From the NCBI GenBank assembly GCA_965218495.1, contig OZ244626.1:3224001-3288000 (forward strand): DNA of 64,000 nt, given 5' to 3'. Below the pieces are notes generated by a model, which saw nothing but the letters and a program-made list of their open reading frames with translations, had not been told where the DNA came from and did not search any database. The translations under genes and the position numbers were made by a program. The DNA comes from G965218495 sp965218495 (GTDB lineage Bacteria > Bacteroidota > Rhodothermia > Rhodothermales > Bin80). Shown here piece by piece: positions 9,901 to 19,790 of the stretch (position 1 is its first letter; each line of letters starts with the position of its first letter).

Positions 9901-10493
9901 GTGCCCCGAAGGTCCTCATGGCCCAGGTCCATGGCCAACTCCACTACAGCAATCACGACATCACCCTGCTCGCCCTTCACCACATCCCAGGCGTCGGCCA
10001 TGCGAAGACGACGCATGTACGCTGCTTGCGCGTATAGGGGGTCATTAGGCGTGTCGGGAAGAGCCTCTATGCCCGCCTCCGTAGAGGCTGAATCCCATGT
10101 CGGCGCGCGGATATACCTCGGTTCGGCGTAGACTATGTTCGGATCCCGTGCCAGAGCGGCGGCTACCTGTCTGGAATCAAAAGACTCGTCGTGACGCACG
10201 GAATAGATTCGTTGCAGCGCCTTGGTGCTTGCGGCAATCTCTCGCGTCTGCGCCACGCGGTCTATGAAGGGAAAGGCCTTTGCGACTTCGAAGACTCCAA
10301 ACTGAGCAGCCTCCTGATCGAAGACCGCAAGTCCTGTCTTGCCGGCAACCGCAGAGACAGCTACCCCCTCTGCGACTTGAATCCAGACGAATCCCGGGCT
10401 ATAGGGCGAAGAAGGCTCAGTGGGCTGGGCAGCTGCGACGGTACTCAGCAACATTGCGAGGCCTACCAGACAGGTACGGTGGTTCTTTACCAT
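6999..10493 (-). CDS. Secreted S8 subtilisin-like protein with DUF4397-like repeats and T9SS sorting domain (array copy 3)
   Basis: The protein has 1164 residues from the ATG at 10493 (MVKNHRTCLVGLAMLL), preferred over the in-frame ATG at 10517 because it begins a good signal peptide. Its architecture is that of copy 2: signal peptide, pro-region, S8 domain, a long beta-rich middle, two DUF4397-like segments and a T9SS domain with NYPNPFNPHTA. Again the first catalytic position is Glu instead of Asp (VVELAMD, E185), while His (HGAAVAG, H245), Asn (AAAGN) and Ser (GTSFASP, S390) remain. Similarity to copy 2 runs end to end with scattered substitutions and a few small indels, so the duplication is not brand new. 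Its role could be a surface protease, or a binding protein derived from one. Confidence 0.9.
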   Translation of the reverse strand: MVKNHRTCLVGLAMLLSTVAAAQPTEPSSPYSPGFVWIQVAEGVAVSAVAGKTGLAVFDQEAAQFGVFEVAKAFPFIDRVAQTREIAASTKALQRIYSVRHDESFDSRQVAAALARDPNIVYAEPRYIRAPTWDSASTEAGIEALPDTPNDPLYAQAAYMRRLRMADAWDVVKGEQGDVVIAVVELAMDLGHEDLRGTLWTNPGEVPNNGIDDDANGYVDDVHGWDFRNDSPVATGSASDYLVIHGAAVAGAASAEANNSIGLAGTSWNAKLMPVVGYGVGITYAALNGADIINASYGGFGYSNTGALIIQSALDEGALVVAAAGNNGLSVDQFPFYPANYNSVLNVGGTLAGSDVNYYNYGRSINVFAAGRDVIVPRPGDAYGRDNGTSFASPLVAGIAALVKTANPNFSPHQVREQVRLTADNIDAANDASLTGLLGRGRVNAHRAVTESGFPAIRMTRAQLTGGERALQSGEAAEIIATLVNYLADTQNLTIAWFSDADFVNFDNGPVSVGRLGTGESTSVTAKFQLTEDTPYRSRFFVSPRAQDGTYDDAPDVVRLTANEGETLEHVTGGMGFTITTEGNLGYLDTRFGGSGQGVWVYDANNQRRSILHEGGLLVAAGPNAVSDCLYSDERRYQINPQHMDWTPKRGAKLEIRDPGRLVAQEGRMELVDTRATNPIGVEVLQESFVDTVAENEDFVILQYTITNPTGRELTNIHIGLGFTWSVSSNLGQDYARFDGTRNLGYQQDAASNPSLAVGTMPLSANAPVHFRALRSGESRTDQSKWSYLTGGIKSPGSGADSWAQVTGLGPFAIAPGQEVQVAFAVVTGRSRADLFQNADNAKALWESTLQQAPTAQFIQNVDGSPLDVYVDGQRVFDDWTFQSASAFDVLSQGEHTIDVVRGGDGNNAQPLRSQSISVGTATDYHVIAYGKGEDVDLAFVDDVRRSHDEDHQAAFYVTHGARDLAAVDVRLLRPGDAAVMLLDDAAYGAVGSYVAVAPGSHEIEVVAAADQRLINRFEFDLSGLSRQAFVLSLSGSGTSAREGLTMMGVQADGTVFFPSGVTRTGDQTELPERFVLHGNYPNPFNPHTAILVDLPMSATVTVEVFDVLGRTVLRSVPVELEAGSLRAIRMDVAQLASGTYLYRVRAATAAGIEVRTSQMTILK

Positions 10494-10640
10494 AATGACG
10501 TGTGCGTAAGATTGCAATTAAATCTCCAATTCAAACAGTGAGCTGCGACAGTTGGCCGGCGGCTCCCCTTCCGCTGGCACAAGTGCTGGCAATGAATATA
10601 AGCCGCTACGATCGCCTGTTGCGGCAAGGGGCAGGGACTG
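10494..10640 (-). repeat. Duplicated 5' flank of array copy 3
   Basis: It matches the region upstream of copy 2 through GCTGGCACAAGTGCTGGCA and CGCCTGTTGCGGC, then diverges near 10640. It marks the right-hand limit of the subtilase array and is the likely promoter region of copy 3. Confidence 0.6.
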
Positions 10641-10909
10641 CGCCCTGTGGGGAGACCGGGCGGCGAAGGCCCCGACGACGGCGGCACTGAATTGGGCCTT
10701 GCAGTCCGGGCTGAAGGAGCTCGGACGGCCGACGATACGGGCCTACTATAGGGAGAAGGCCGCCAGAACCCGGTGTGAATCACTGAGCGTTAAGTGCGTA
10801 CGACATTGACAGACGAACAGAAACGCCGCAACAACCATGCCTGTCAGTGGCTCCGGAAATCGCGGACTCGGCTGTAGAAAACGCTCGATACTTTTGATCA
10901 GGGGGCGGG
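10641..10909. other. Gene-free stretch before the istB remnant
   Basis: No frame here gives a recognisable product. It may include decayed N-terminal istB sequence, since homology to IstB becomes clear only from about 10955. Confidence 0.3.
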
Positions 10910-11370
10910 TTGCCTGTGCGGAATGATCACCGCCTGAGCGAATTGTTTTGGTGGGGCCTTGTGGACCGTAAAGAGAACGTTCTGGCCCTTGGCCCTCTTG
11001 GCAGTGGCAAGACCCACTTGGTTCGTGCACTCGGCCGGTCACTGGTCTTCCGGCGCCACAGGGCAGAATTCTACCACTTCAGCACCCTACTCAGGAGCTC
11101 TGACGGCCCAGACGGATATTGCGCATGCCGCGGCTACTAAGGCGGCTTGGGCGCTGCGAGGCCATGACCTTCGACAGCAAAGGGAATGCGAAGCACGACA
11201 GACTGGAAATGGGGGTGCGCTTCCATCTGCTGTCGTATCACTACGAACGGAACAGCGTATTGGTTGTGAGCAATCTGACGTTGTCACAACGAGAGCAATT
11301 CTGCCACGGTCCCATGGCCACAACTGCGGCCATAGACCAGATAGCGCATCACAACGTAATTTCTGGAGTT
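10910..11370 (+). pseudogene. istB: IS21-family IstB helper ATPase, broken remnant
   Basis: Two fragments in different frames together resemble IstB, the ATPase that assists the IS21 transposase. The first (from about 10955) has KENVLALGPLGSGKTHL, a Walker A motif in the usual IstB context. The second (about 11160-11365) has YHYERNSVLVVSNLTLSQ and GPMATTAAIDQIAHHNV, matching the IstB C-terminal region, where a serine in the SNLPF-like motif and a helix with LLDRL are usual. The central Walker B part is missing or scrambled and the frame changes between the pieces, so the gene is dead. I found no istA partner. Confidence 0.7.
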
Positions 11371-12007
11371 GAACCTACCCTGCTGTCGTCTGGCTTCCTC
11401 ACAGCGTCGCCAGGAAGGCAACCGCGCAGCGCGGGACGCTACCCTCAAATCAGAAACCTCTACGACGTAGCACAGGCTGCAGCAGGGTAGTGGAAAGCAC
11501 CTAAACGCAGGGCCCAAGAAAGACGGCCTACCAGCGCAGCTCTAGCCCGCGACCGGCCCCACGCCAAGGCCGTGGGTCGCACGTGCCTTGAGATTCACTG
11601 ATGGGATAGGTGCAACTTCGGTGCACTGCGCCCGGGTAGTGTCGTAGCCTGCGCCGGAAAGGATCTCTTAGCCAAGGTGGGCAGTGGAGCGCAAATCTCC
11701 GCCATGCCCTTCGAGATTTGAGGAGGAGCCGCGAGTTGCGAAGCCACGAATCTCTCCGCCATCTTAACGAGCTTTTAATTGTGGCTGTCCCCGCATATAC
11801 TATACGTCAGACAACTGGGCGTTTCTTGAGCAAGCACTGCTTTCTTCCTGAGGCGAAACTGAATTCTATTGATCTGCGTTTTTGCGCGACCCCAACTTGC
11901 TTGGCATTTTCCTCCGTCAACCTAGGATTCTCCTGTAGTAGCCGAGCATCATCCTCCTTGATTTTATCCATGTTCCCGTCTGTTTTAGTCAGTTGGATGA
12001 GGTTGCA
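11371..12007. other. Gene-free stretch between istB remnant and repeat membrane protein
   Basis: No convincing gene. A 73-codon minus-strand frame (11807-12025) has a short Glu/Lys-rich helical segment (EENAKQV) slightly like the coiled coil of IS3 OrfA proteins, but it overlaps the next gene and is too weak to call. Confidence 0.35.
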
Positions 12008-12844
12008 ATGAGCAAACGCCAGCATGCCTTATTCGATGCACCTGGGCGGAAATCGGGATCGTACTGGCCGGTACCCTCGACCAGAAATGTGACGAAAGGC
12101 GTGAGCATTCTCAGTATTGCTTGGCTGCTATACGCGCTGGGCAGCGAACCTCTAGGAGAATTCTGGTGGTTGCAGGCGAGCGGAGCGGGCCTAGGGATTC
12201 TGGGGCTCTGGCTGGTTGCCTGGTGCTCCCACCGCTACTGGAGGAAGCGCGCGAAACAGTTTCGTGCTGGAGTCTTCATACAAAAACAACAGCATGCCTA
12301 CTTCGAAACTGCTGAGGACAAACCTGGGCCGTTCCTGGCGGTATTCTCAGCCAGAATAGTCGTGCTAGTCTTGAGCATGCTCAGTATCGGCTGGCTCGTC
12401 AGTTTCAACACAGAGTTGTTTAGTGAATATCAAAGTGACACCTGGTGGCTGGGAGCAATCGCAGCGGCCTCATTGATGCTGATTGGCTGGCTGATTGGCT
12501 GGAGCTTCCTCTTTGCCTGGTGGGAGAAAGCGAAGCAGCCTTGCGCCGAGCTCGCCATAGAAGGACAACAGCATGCCTATTTAGATACACCTGAGGGCAA
12601 ATGGAGACCAGTTTGGACGGTTGAATCCACCAGAATGCTGGTGCTAGCCATGAGCTTACTCAGCGCAACCTGGCTCTTGCGTTTCGCGTTTGACTTGTCT
12701 TTTGGTGAATATCAAAGCGGCACCTGGTGGTTACGAGCTAGCGCAGCGACTCTGGTGATTCTGGGAGGCTGGCCAATTGTCTGGGGCTTCCACCTTGACA
12801 GGAAGGAGCGTGCGACGCATTCTTGCGCCAATGTACAGGGATGA
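12008..12844 (+). CDS. Membrane protein made of three tandem repeats of about 90 residues
   Basis: I do not recognise the family. The 278-residue protein (ATG at 12008; an in-frame ATG at 11993 is an alternative) consists of three copies of one unit. Each begins with a QHA(L/Y) segment (codons at about 12020, 12290 and 12569), continues with an S-T/A-R helix rich in Leu/Val/Ser (such as ARIVVLVLSMLSIGWL), then a Trp-rich WWL segment, then a second hydrophobic helix, and ends with a basic stretch (RKRAKQ, EKAKQ, RKERAT). Spacing is 90 and 93 codons. This predicts six transmembrane helices as three hairpins. There is no signal peptide and no neighbour that suggests a role. It lies in a decayed, IS-rich region and may have been acquired horizontally. 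Confidence 0.65.
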   Translation: MSKRQHALFDAPGRKSGSYWPVPSTRNVTKGVSILSIAWLLYALGSEPLGEFWWLQASGAGLGILGLWLVAWCSHRYWRKRAKQFRAGVFIQKQQHAYFETAEDKPGPFLAVFSARIVVLVLSMLSIGWLVSFNTELFSEYQSDTWWLGAIAAASLMLIGWLIGWSFLFAWWEKAKQPCAELAIEGQQHAYLDTPEGKWRPVWTVESTRMLVLAMSLLSATWLLRFAFDLSFGEYQSGTWWLRASAATLVILGGWPIVWGFHLDRKERATHSCANVQG

Positions 12845-14228
12845 TGTGCCGCCCGAGACACAAAGCGAGGTCGTTGGCAGGAACACGGCATTTGGCGAAA
12901 CCGGGACGGAGGAAGCCTGACTCGCAACGCAGTGTTTTCCGTTCACATGCAGCCTCCTCCGTACAGCCCTACCCACATTCTGCTCTTTCTGCAGCACGGC
13001 GGGCTGGACCGCGGCCGCATGAACACTTGGGGATTCCGGCCAGTCGCGCTGCCCATACGGCCTGAGGCGCCGGATCCGGGCGGCCGCGAGGAGAGTAGCC
13101 CCATTGGAACCGCGTATAGTTCCTGGGATGCCGGTTTCTCAGAACGACTCTATTTCGCCGCGTTCTGCCCTGCCACGCTCACCTTTGAATTCTCCATTCG
13201 GAGGGGTTGGTTCTGACCTTGTCAGTGTGAGCTGGAGGCTTCCAGCGAGAGCGGCCGTTGGGCTTCGCGTGGGCTCGGTTCCCATTGTCCTCCTTGGCGA
13301 TAGTCTTGCACACTGCAGCCGCAGGTAAAGGCCGTGGGCTCCTACGCCAGATCTGGGATCATTGGGCATTCCAAGTCGGCATAGCTACTCCGGCGACCAG
13401 TCCCTGTTGCTGCGCTAACTGGTATTGGGGCTAGACCTGACGACCTCCGAAATGTGCCCTGGTTCCGCTGCTACCCACCAGCCACATGCGGGCCGGCAAT
13501 TAGAATGACGAAAATGCGCCCCAACTCACCTACCGATGGCGGCAGCCCGCGATGGCCTCCAGATTGGAGAAACGCCAATTCGACGGTAGTGTCGCCGTAC
13601 CTGTTTTCTGCGCCATGAATTGCAGCCTGCCCAAACCTGCCAGCCGCGGACACTTGGTCTGAAGTAGATCGATGCATTTGCCCCCAGCCGTTGAGGACGC
13701 CGTCTACCACCCGTGCCAAAGCCGTGGGTGCCGACGCCAGGAAGGTCTGGGGAGGGGTTGTGGGCTCGCATTTGATTCCACGCCGTGCCCAACGCGAACA
13801 GCCTACAAAAGAGGGCTCCGGCCTCTTTAGCGGTATGGCCAATGGAAGCGAGGCGATCCGCACGGCCTCCCATAGCAAAGAACTTGTGATTGCGCACACT
13901 TGTCTCAGCAAGAATCCGCTTTACCACCTTTGACATGCCGGGAGATCCGTACGGGACGACTCGATCCGTCGCTGGTAGCCCAAATGCACCTGCCCTGCGC
14001 CAGGGCCAGGGTGCGTGTGTGTGCATGACCGAGCGCAAGGTGTCATCCAACACGTACAGGAAATTGTACATTAGGCTTGCGGACGAATAGCAGGGACCCT
14101 CGGCCACGAGCCTGGCCTCGGCCGAATCGCATCCGCATAGTGGGTGCCGGACAGCCTTGGCAGCGTACCTGCTGCGAGCCCGACAGCAGGAAGTGGTTCG
14201 CGGCCGAAGGGCCAGAGGCACCAGCTAA
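12845..14228. other. Long gene-free stretch up to the IS1380 element
   Basis: About 1.4 kb with no product I can recognise. A 231-codon minus-strand frame (13526-14221) and several shorter ones look compositionally random and show no motif. Short similar pieces around 11560, 13327 and 13720 share a core like AAGGCCGTGGG, which may be remnants of a repeat. It is best described as decayed DNA. Confidence 0.4.
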
Positions 14229-16025
14229 CCCGCATCGCTCACCAAGCTCTTGAATCGCCATAATTCGGGGCGTCTGTAGGCAGTGGTTCACGGTTTGGGA
14301 ATGCGAATGCTGATTCCCGCCTTCCAGAGCGAATAGTCGGCGGCAGCAAGCGCTGTTTCGGGCATGTTTCGAGCGGGAATCAAGGCTTTTGTTCGCGCAC
14401 CGGTGCTTCTTGGATACACGTATCCTGCAACCACCATGTGGCGTCTATCAATCTGTGGGATAAGTTGGATCCGGAACGGCCTATGAAGGTGAGGCGCGTG
14501 CGCCGACCTGGGTGGTGTGCACAGCGCCACGCAAGTTGTTTAGCACGCGCGCGAACAGTTGCTGCCAGGGATAGGCCTCGGGCAAGAGCAGGCGGACTCG
14601 GCGTACGCTTACCACCACCAGTGCTGCGATCTTCAGTAGCCGCACACGGATAGTAGCGCACTGCGCCTGCGCCATCGCGGTGCCCTGCAAGCCAAAGGTC
14701 TTGATGATGGTCATCAGGGTGTTGGCGACCGTAGAGAAGTACAGGCGCAACTGGTTGCTCTCCATCATGGACGTAGAGGTGCGGTCAGCGAACAGGGTAA
14801 GCTGCTGCTCCTTGAGCCGGTTCTCCATGTCTCCACGCGCGCAATACAAATCTTCGTATAGCGTGCGCGCGTCGTACGCGTCTTCGCTGAAATTGGTGAC
14901 CACGAATCGCGCGTTATAGCCGCGCGGTCCAGGCAGCCATTCCGCCTTGGCTATCACGCGCCGAGCACAGCTCCAGCTGTCCTTCGTCTGGTACTCGAAG
15001 CTGCGGAAGCGCCGCGAAGGCTGCCCGCTGGCCTCGCAGGTGGCCTGACTCTGCTCCATAGCCTCCTCAACGATGCGTTTCAGCCGCGCATTGAGCGGCA
15101 TACCAATGATGTAGTGCAGGCCCTGTGCTTCGCACCATGCCATGATATCATCGCGGCAGAATCCTGCATCTGCACGAATCCAGATGGGCACCTGCGGCCA
15201 CCGCGCACGGATACGCGCTATCACTGGCGCCAACTCCTCTATCGTGCCCGCTGATGCGTCAATGTTGGAGGGGCGCAGACGAGCGGCCAGCACATGCTTG
15301 CCGCTAACGATGTACAGCGGTAAGTAGCAGTAGTGGCCATAGTAACCATGAAAGAAGCGCCCCTCCTGCTGGCCGTGAATCGCGTCATCGGTAGCATCGA
15401 GATCCAACACGATATGCTCTGGCTGCTCGCCCGTTACATCCATGAACAAGTCCGCGAGCATGGTGTCGATCTTTTCAGGGTCCGCTACGATGCGCTTGTA
15501 CCTGTGCGATGCGGCCCCTCCTTTGGAGCCGAGCTCCAGTCGGTTCAGTGTGCTCGAACTCGCCAGCGGATGTCCCTGGTCGCGTTCCCGTGCCCGGTGC
15601 GCACCTGTTACATCTTCGCAGCCCACGCCCATGGCCAACACGGGATCGTCCCGCAGACGGTCATGGTCGTTAACGTCTTCGTAGCCCAAGCATATCGCGT
15701 AGACACGTTGCCTGAGCATCGCCTCCACGGTATGCTCGACCCTGCTGGGATCACGGTGGTCGGTGAAGCAGGCGGCAAAACGGCCTATGACGTCGAACAT
15801 CCGGTCGGCCTCCCGTAACAGCAGCGCACCTGCGTCCGAGGACATAGGGCCGCCGTCGAACTTTCCGACCACTTTACGCCGTCCCAAGTCCTCGAAACGA
15901 AGCGCTTCAGTATGACAGTCTGTTTTGCTCATTTGCAGTGCACAGGATGGTTATAACTGATTGCACATCATACACTTACGTGGGGCTTGGGTTCTCATTC
16001 TTGGCACACTGGTGATTTATCCGGG
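14229..16025 (-). mobile_element. IS1380-family insertion sequence, probable ends
   Basis: The transposase gene inside is intact. Candidate terminal inverted repeats are imperfect: CCCGCATCGCTCACCA at 14229-14244 and, on the opposite strand, CCCGGATAAATCACCA at 16010-16025. They are flanked by CTAA (14225-14228) and CTAG (16026-16029), which would be a decayed 4-bp target duplication, the size usual for IS1380. The imperfection of the repeats leaves the exact ends uncertain. Confidence 0.55.
14481..15932 (-). CDS. IS1380-family DDE transposase
   Basis: The frame is complete, 483 residues, the usual size or slightly above it for the family. Signature segments are present: an N-terminal SSDAGALLLREAD, GYEDVNDHDRLRDDP, then STLNRLE, the first catalytic Asp region VLDLDATDDAIHGQQEG with the following YCYLPLYI, and the second in IRADAGFCRDD. 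The C-terminal acidic residue lies further on but I did not fix its position. It catalyses cut-and-paste movement of its element. The start ATG at 15932 lies 93 bases from the proposed right-hand end of the element. Confidence 0.92.
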   Translation of the reverse strand: MSKTDCHTEALRFEDLGRRKVVGKFDGGPMSSDAGALLLREADRMFDVIGRFAACFTDHRDPSRVEHTVEAMLRQRVYAICLGYEDVNDHDRLRDDPVLAMGVGCEDVTGAHRARERDQGHPLASSSTLNRLELGSKGGAASHRYKRIVADPEKIDTMLADLFMDVTGEQPEHIVLDLDATDDAIHGQQEGRFFHGYYGHYCYLPLYIVSGKHVLAARLRPSNIDASAGTIEELAPVIARIRARWPQVPIWIRADAGFCRDDIMAWCEAQGLHYIIGMPLNARLKRIVEEAMEQSQATCEASGQPSRRFRSFEYQTKDSWSCARRVIAKAEWLPGPRGYNARFVVTNFSEDAYDARTLYEDLYCARGDMENRLKEQQLTLFADRTSTSMMESNQLRLYFSTVANTLMTIIKTFGLQGTAMAQAQCATIRVRLLKIAALVVVSVRRVRLLLPEAYPWQQLFARVLNNLRGAVHTTQVGARASPS

Positions 16026-16215
16026 CTAGTGCTGCCGAAGCCGTATCCCTGATACCGTCCAGGGTCCTGCCCCCGCAGTCGCGCCCTACCTAGGCGCTGT
16101 CGCCAACCCCTATGCTCTAACAGGACAGCATCGGCCCACCTGCAGCCTGAACCTGATGACCCCCTGCCGCATAAAACCACAAGGTATGCACCCCACGGAC
16201 TGTAGCCACGCTTCA

Positions 16216-17604
16216 ATGCTTCGGTGCTTCTTACTGGTGAGCATGGTAGTACTTGCTTGGGGATGCGCACGCCCTACGGCTGCGCCTCAGCCCAACATCG
16301 TCCTACTTGTCGCGGATGACCTCGGCTATTCGGACCTCGCCCTGTATGCAGACACGGGCCTGGTAACGCCGCACTTGGAACGCATGGCCAGCAACGGCAT
16401 GCGCTTCACCGACTTCTACGTAGCCGCTGCCTTCTGCTCTCCGTCCCGTGCCGCGCTGCTTACAGGTAAGTATCCACAGCGAGTGGGCATCTACAGAGGC
16501 CTGAATCCTCAGACCGATATAGGGCTGCCCCCTGGTGAGGTCACGCTGGCGGAGATGCTCCGCAGTGAAGGGTATGCTACGGCCTGCTTCGGGAAATGGC
16601 ACCTGGGGCACCTCGAACGCCATCTCCCGCCGAACCACGGCTTTGATGAGTACTTCGGGATCCCGTATTCCAACGACATGACGCCGGACTCGACAATAAA
16701 CCCCAACCCGTACGCACGGCGTCATCCGCCCCTACCGCTCGTCGACGGCGTCATGACCGTAGAAACAGAACCAGACCAGCGGTACCTCACGCGCCGCTAT
16801 ACAGAGCGCGCCGTAGACTTTATCGAGCGCAGTGGGGATCAACCATTTTTCCTGTACCTGCCATATGCCGCACCCCATGTGCCGCTATTCGTATCTGAGG
16901 CATTCGATGGCGCCTCCGGGCGCGGGCTCTACAGCGATGTTCTACTGGAAATCGACTGGTCTGTAGGACAGATCCTGGATGCACTCGAGCGCCAGGGGAT
17001 TGAAAAGTCTACGCTCGTATTCTTCACCTCGGACAACGGGCCGTGGCTGGTGAAGGGTGCTGAAAGTGGATCCGCTGTACCACTTCGAGGGGGTAAGCGA
17101 ACAACCTTCGAAGGCGGCCAACGTGTACCGCTGTTGGCATACTGGCCCGGCGTTATCCCGGCAGGCTCGGTTATGAGCGAGATGGCCACCGCCATGGATC
17201 TTATGCCCACCATAGCAGCCTTCGCCGGCATCAATCACAATTCGTGGTCCTGGGATGGCCACGACATCGGAGCGCTTTTGCGCGGCACGCCCGGTGCAAC
17301 CTCTCCCTATAATGCCTTCTTTTTTGTCCAAGGCCTTCAGGTTGAATCCGTCCGCGCTGGGTCATGGAAGCTGCACGTGCCACACCGATACCGGCGTATT
17401 TCCAGAGCCTCGCTCTCTACGCCAACACGCCCCAAGTCGTATGTCCAGGACTCCATTGGACTCGCGCTCTTTGACCTCGCTGCCGACAAGGGTGAGCGCC
17501 ACAACGTAGCGCAAGTTCATCTGGATGTCGTTACACGCCTCTCCGCCCTAGTCGACACCGCGCAGGCACGCCTCACCCTAAAGCGTACGGTGATGTCGCA
17601 ATAA
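16216..17604 (+). CDS. Sulfatase (arylsulfatase family) lipoprotein
   Basis: The protein has 462 residues from the ATG at 16216; in-frame ATGs at 16156 and 16186 would add a polar leader in front of the lipoprotein signal, whose lipobox is LAWGC. The sulfatase fold is clear: PNIVLLVADDLGYSD with metal-binding Asp residues, the formylglycine motif CSPSRAALLTGKYPQR (Cys74, converted to formylglycine in active enzymes), GKWHLGH, and a later FFTSDNGPW segment. It should cleave sulfate esters, probably from algal polysaccharide or glycosaminoglycan, in the periplasm or at the cell surface. No formylglycine-generating enzyme or polysaccharide-utilisation genes lie beside it. It follows the IS1380 element directly. 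Confidence 0.9.
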   Translation: MLRCFLLVSMVVLAWGCARPTAAPQPNIVLLVADDLGYSDLALYADTGLVTPHLERMASNGMRFTDFYVAAAFCSPSRAALLTGKYPQRVGIYRGLNPQTDIGLPPGEVTLAEMLRSEGYATACFGKWHLGHLERHLPPNHGFDEYFGIPYSNDMTPDSTINPNPYARRHPPLPLVDGVMTVETEPDQRYLTRRYTERAVDFIERSGDQPFFLYLPYAAPHVPLFVSEAFDGASGRGLYSDVLLEIDWSVGQILDALERQGIEKSTLVFFTSDNGPWLVKGAESGSAVPLRGGKRTTFEGGQRVPLLAYWPGVIPAGSVMSEMATAMDLMPTIAAFAGINHNSWSWDGHDIGALLRGTPGATSPYNAFFFVQGLQVESVRAGSWKLHVPHRYRRISRASLSTPTRPKSYVQDSIGLALFDLAADKGERHNVAQVHLDVVTRLSALVDTAQARLTLKRTVMSQ

Positions 17605-18074
17605 ATTAGTTAGGGCCCTTTTTGAAGCCGCCGCAAGCCGTACGTTTCCACCAGATGCGACACTACGCCAGCATACGGAGTATGCTGGCTGGCCGCACTG
17701 AGCCAGCGTCCATTGCTGTACCCGAACGTGCTGAGGCTACCCCAGACGATGGCACTTGCTTCGATGAAGCATGGGTACACTTGCAGGCGCGTAGTATATC
17801 TGATGAGGGTTTGGTAGCGCGATGGCTGAATAGCCTGTACGTAATTGGCGTACATCTGACCCCCTCTGCGTGGGCGTTGCGTTGAGCGGTCATCGTCGCA
17901 TACTGGGCTTGGTGGCCTGCGGCGCACTGGAGAATAGCGATGGAAGCAGCCCTTACAAGTGAGGTGCAACGACGCAGACAGCACACCATATTCACTATTG
18001 CGAAGCCCCCTCCCAACTAAATCTTACTCAATCCCCAACACCGAAGAATTAAGGGTGATTAAACAGCATATCTC
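17605..18074. other. Intergenic stretch with two overlapping hairpins
   Basis: No gene seen. A strong hairpin lies at 17667-17689 and a competing one at 17684-17707, given as a separate entry. A 124-codon minus-strand frame (17610-17984) shows no recognisable motif. Confidence 0.4.
17667..17707. terminator. Overlapping alternative hairpins downstream of the sulfatase
   Basis: GCCAGCATAC, loop GGA and GTATGCTGGC make a perfect 10-bp stem 62 bases past the sulfatase stop. Its right arm shares bases with a second stem, GCTGGCT (17684-17690) with AGCCAGC (17701-17707), so only one can form at a time. There is no T-run. It could be a terminator, an mRNA 3'-end structure or a leftover of a mobile element. 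Confidence 0.4.
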
Positions 18075-19136
18075 ATGATCCTGCCCATCTCTACTGGGTG
18101 TGTGCCAACACTTCCAGTTGCCTGTTTCACCGTCATTTTTCTCATCGGATCATGCAGTCCCGCCAATGAGAACTCACCTGCTGGCGTAACGACCTTATTG
18201 TTACCTGCGATTGCTATGCAAGAAAAGCAAGATCGAGCATGGCCTGATATCAACCTTCGCCCGTTGTTCGAATTGCCAACCGATCCAGACATTCCCCTGT
18301 ACAATCCGGCCGGCGCAAGAACCGATAAAAGCGGCAATATCTATGTGGTAGACTTAGGCGATTTGAAGGTTTATCGCTTTGATTCCAGTGGCCAATATTC
18401 CGCCTCCTATGGAGCGGGTGTCGGAGAGGGCCCCGGAGAATTCACCAGCATTATGGACTGGGGTACGGCTGGTGACTCGATGGTCTATGTTGTGGACCAT
18501 TTGGCCAGCAGAATATCCTTCTTTGGCATCAGCGGGACCTTTATGAAAGTCGAATCGCTCCAATTTACTCCATTAAGGTATGTACTAACGCCAAAGGGCC
18601 GTTCATATACCATGATCAATCACACGGATCATGTGTTAGAATCCAGAAAAGCAGAGGACGTTGCCGTGTTCGGGTCAACTGATGGGCCGAGGCCAAACAG
18701 TCCCGGCCCGGGACTAAATTCTGGAGTGCTGACGACTTACGAGGAACGGCTGCTTTTTGCATCAACTTATTGGCCAGTAATAGTTCAGTACAATACTGAC
18801 GGGTCTGTCCATTATGCCCGTGCAACCCCAGATTGGGGACGCGTTGAGGATCCTTATTGGAAAGAGGTTGAAATAAGTGGCATGAGAGGGTTTCGTACGA
18901 TATATGAATTGAACAGCGGCGATTTAAGCGTGTATGAAGGCAAATTGTTTGTGCATGTCTACTTGGACTACCTAGATCCGGAAGCGGAAGAGGTAATTGA
19001 CGTATATGAGGCGCCAACGGGTGACAACGAGTATTCCTTCCGGCTCCCGCAAAGAAGCACGCACACGCACGTCATGCATGATCGAGTCTATCAGGTTACG
19101 GATACTACCGTTGTCGTTTACGCTATTGAATCGTAG
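18075..19136 (+). CDS. Six-bladed beta-propeller lipoprotein, function unknown
   Basis: The protein has 353 residues with a lipoprotein-type start (VIFLIGSCSPANE, lipid-modified Cys near residue 27). The body has NHL-like blades: NPAGARTDKSGNIYVVDLGDLKVYRFDSSGQY, then GVGEGPGEF, the sequence pattern typical of the 6-bladed beta-propeller proteins common in Bacteroidota and Rhodothermota. These usually bind ligands or partners at the outer membrane. It has lower GC and more AT-rich codons than the surrounding genes, which may point to transfer. It stands alone between two decayed stretches. Confidence 0.75.
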   Translation: MILPISTGCVPTLPVACFTVIFLIGSCSPANENSPAGVTTLLLPAIAMQEKQDRAWPDINLRPLFELPTDPDIPLYNPAGARTDKSGNIYVVDLGDLKVYRFDSSGQYSASYGAGVGEGPGEFTSIMDWGTAGDSMVYVVDHLASRISFFGISGTFMKVESLQFTPLRYVLTPKGRSYTMINHTDHVLESRKAEDVAVFGSTDGPRPNSPGPGLNSGVLTTYEERLLFASTYWPVIVQYNTDGSVHYARATPDWGRVEDPYWKEVEISGMRGFRTIYELNSGDLSVYEGKLFVHVYLDYLDPEAEEVIDVYEAPTGDNEYSFRLPQRSTHTHVMHDRVYQVTDTTVVVYAIES

Positions 19137-19609
19137 CAAATATCACGAGCCTTACAAGGCGCTATTGAGTCTGGGAATTACGACATGAGTAGAGCGCTTC
19201 CTTCCGTAGGTACTAGATTCACTACGTAGCGGATTCGCCGCACGCAACGTGTCTCCCAGCCGGTTTGCGGCCCCCAGAGCCTCCGCCAGCGGCACACGCT
19301 TTGCAGCAGCACCCCCTTACGGCTTTAGGCACGGCTTAGAATTAGATCGGATAGAAGCCGATTGTAAGTCCTGCCCGACAATAGCGGGCACCGTCGTAAT
19401 TGCACCCTAGGAAAATGACGAAGCACAGGACGGCCCAACGCCGCTGCGCCGGCCGCAGAGTTTTCTACAGACTCGTGGTCATAAATTCGACCGTCTCTGC
19501 GATCCTGGTAGCGTTTGATATTGACTGAATCTCACAGTGTTTCGAGCTGGCAGACGAGCCATAAAACGCCCATTCCTGCTGGGAAATCTAAAAAGCGGAC
19601 GCGTGCCTA
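19137..19609. other. Gene-free stretch left of the IS1634 element
   Basis: I see no gene, RNA gene or repeat in this stretch. It ends at the 4-bp CCTA (19606-19609) that flanks the IS1634 element. Confidence 0.4.
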
Positions 19610-19790
19610 CGGAAGTTTGTCACTTTTGCCGAGGGACGAGGTGTTGGCATAGTCCAAATCGGCACATATAGACCGATTTACAGGTATTACTCATAGGATG
19701 TATGCCCGTTATTTGTGTCTAAGGCCAATGTAGTGCTATTTTAGTGTTATTCATCAATACTTCACACAAGCATCGCCCCCATCCGCTATA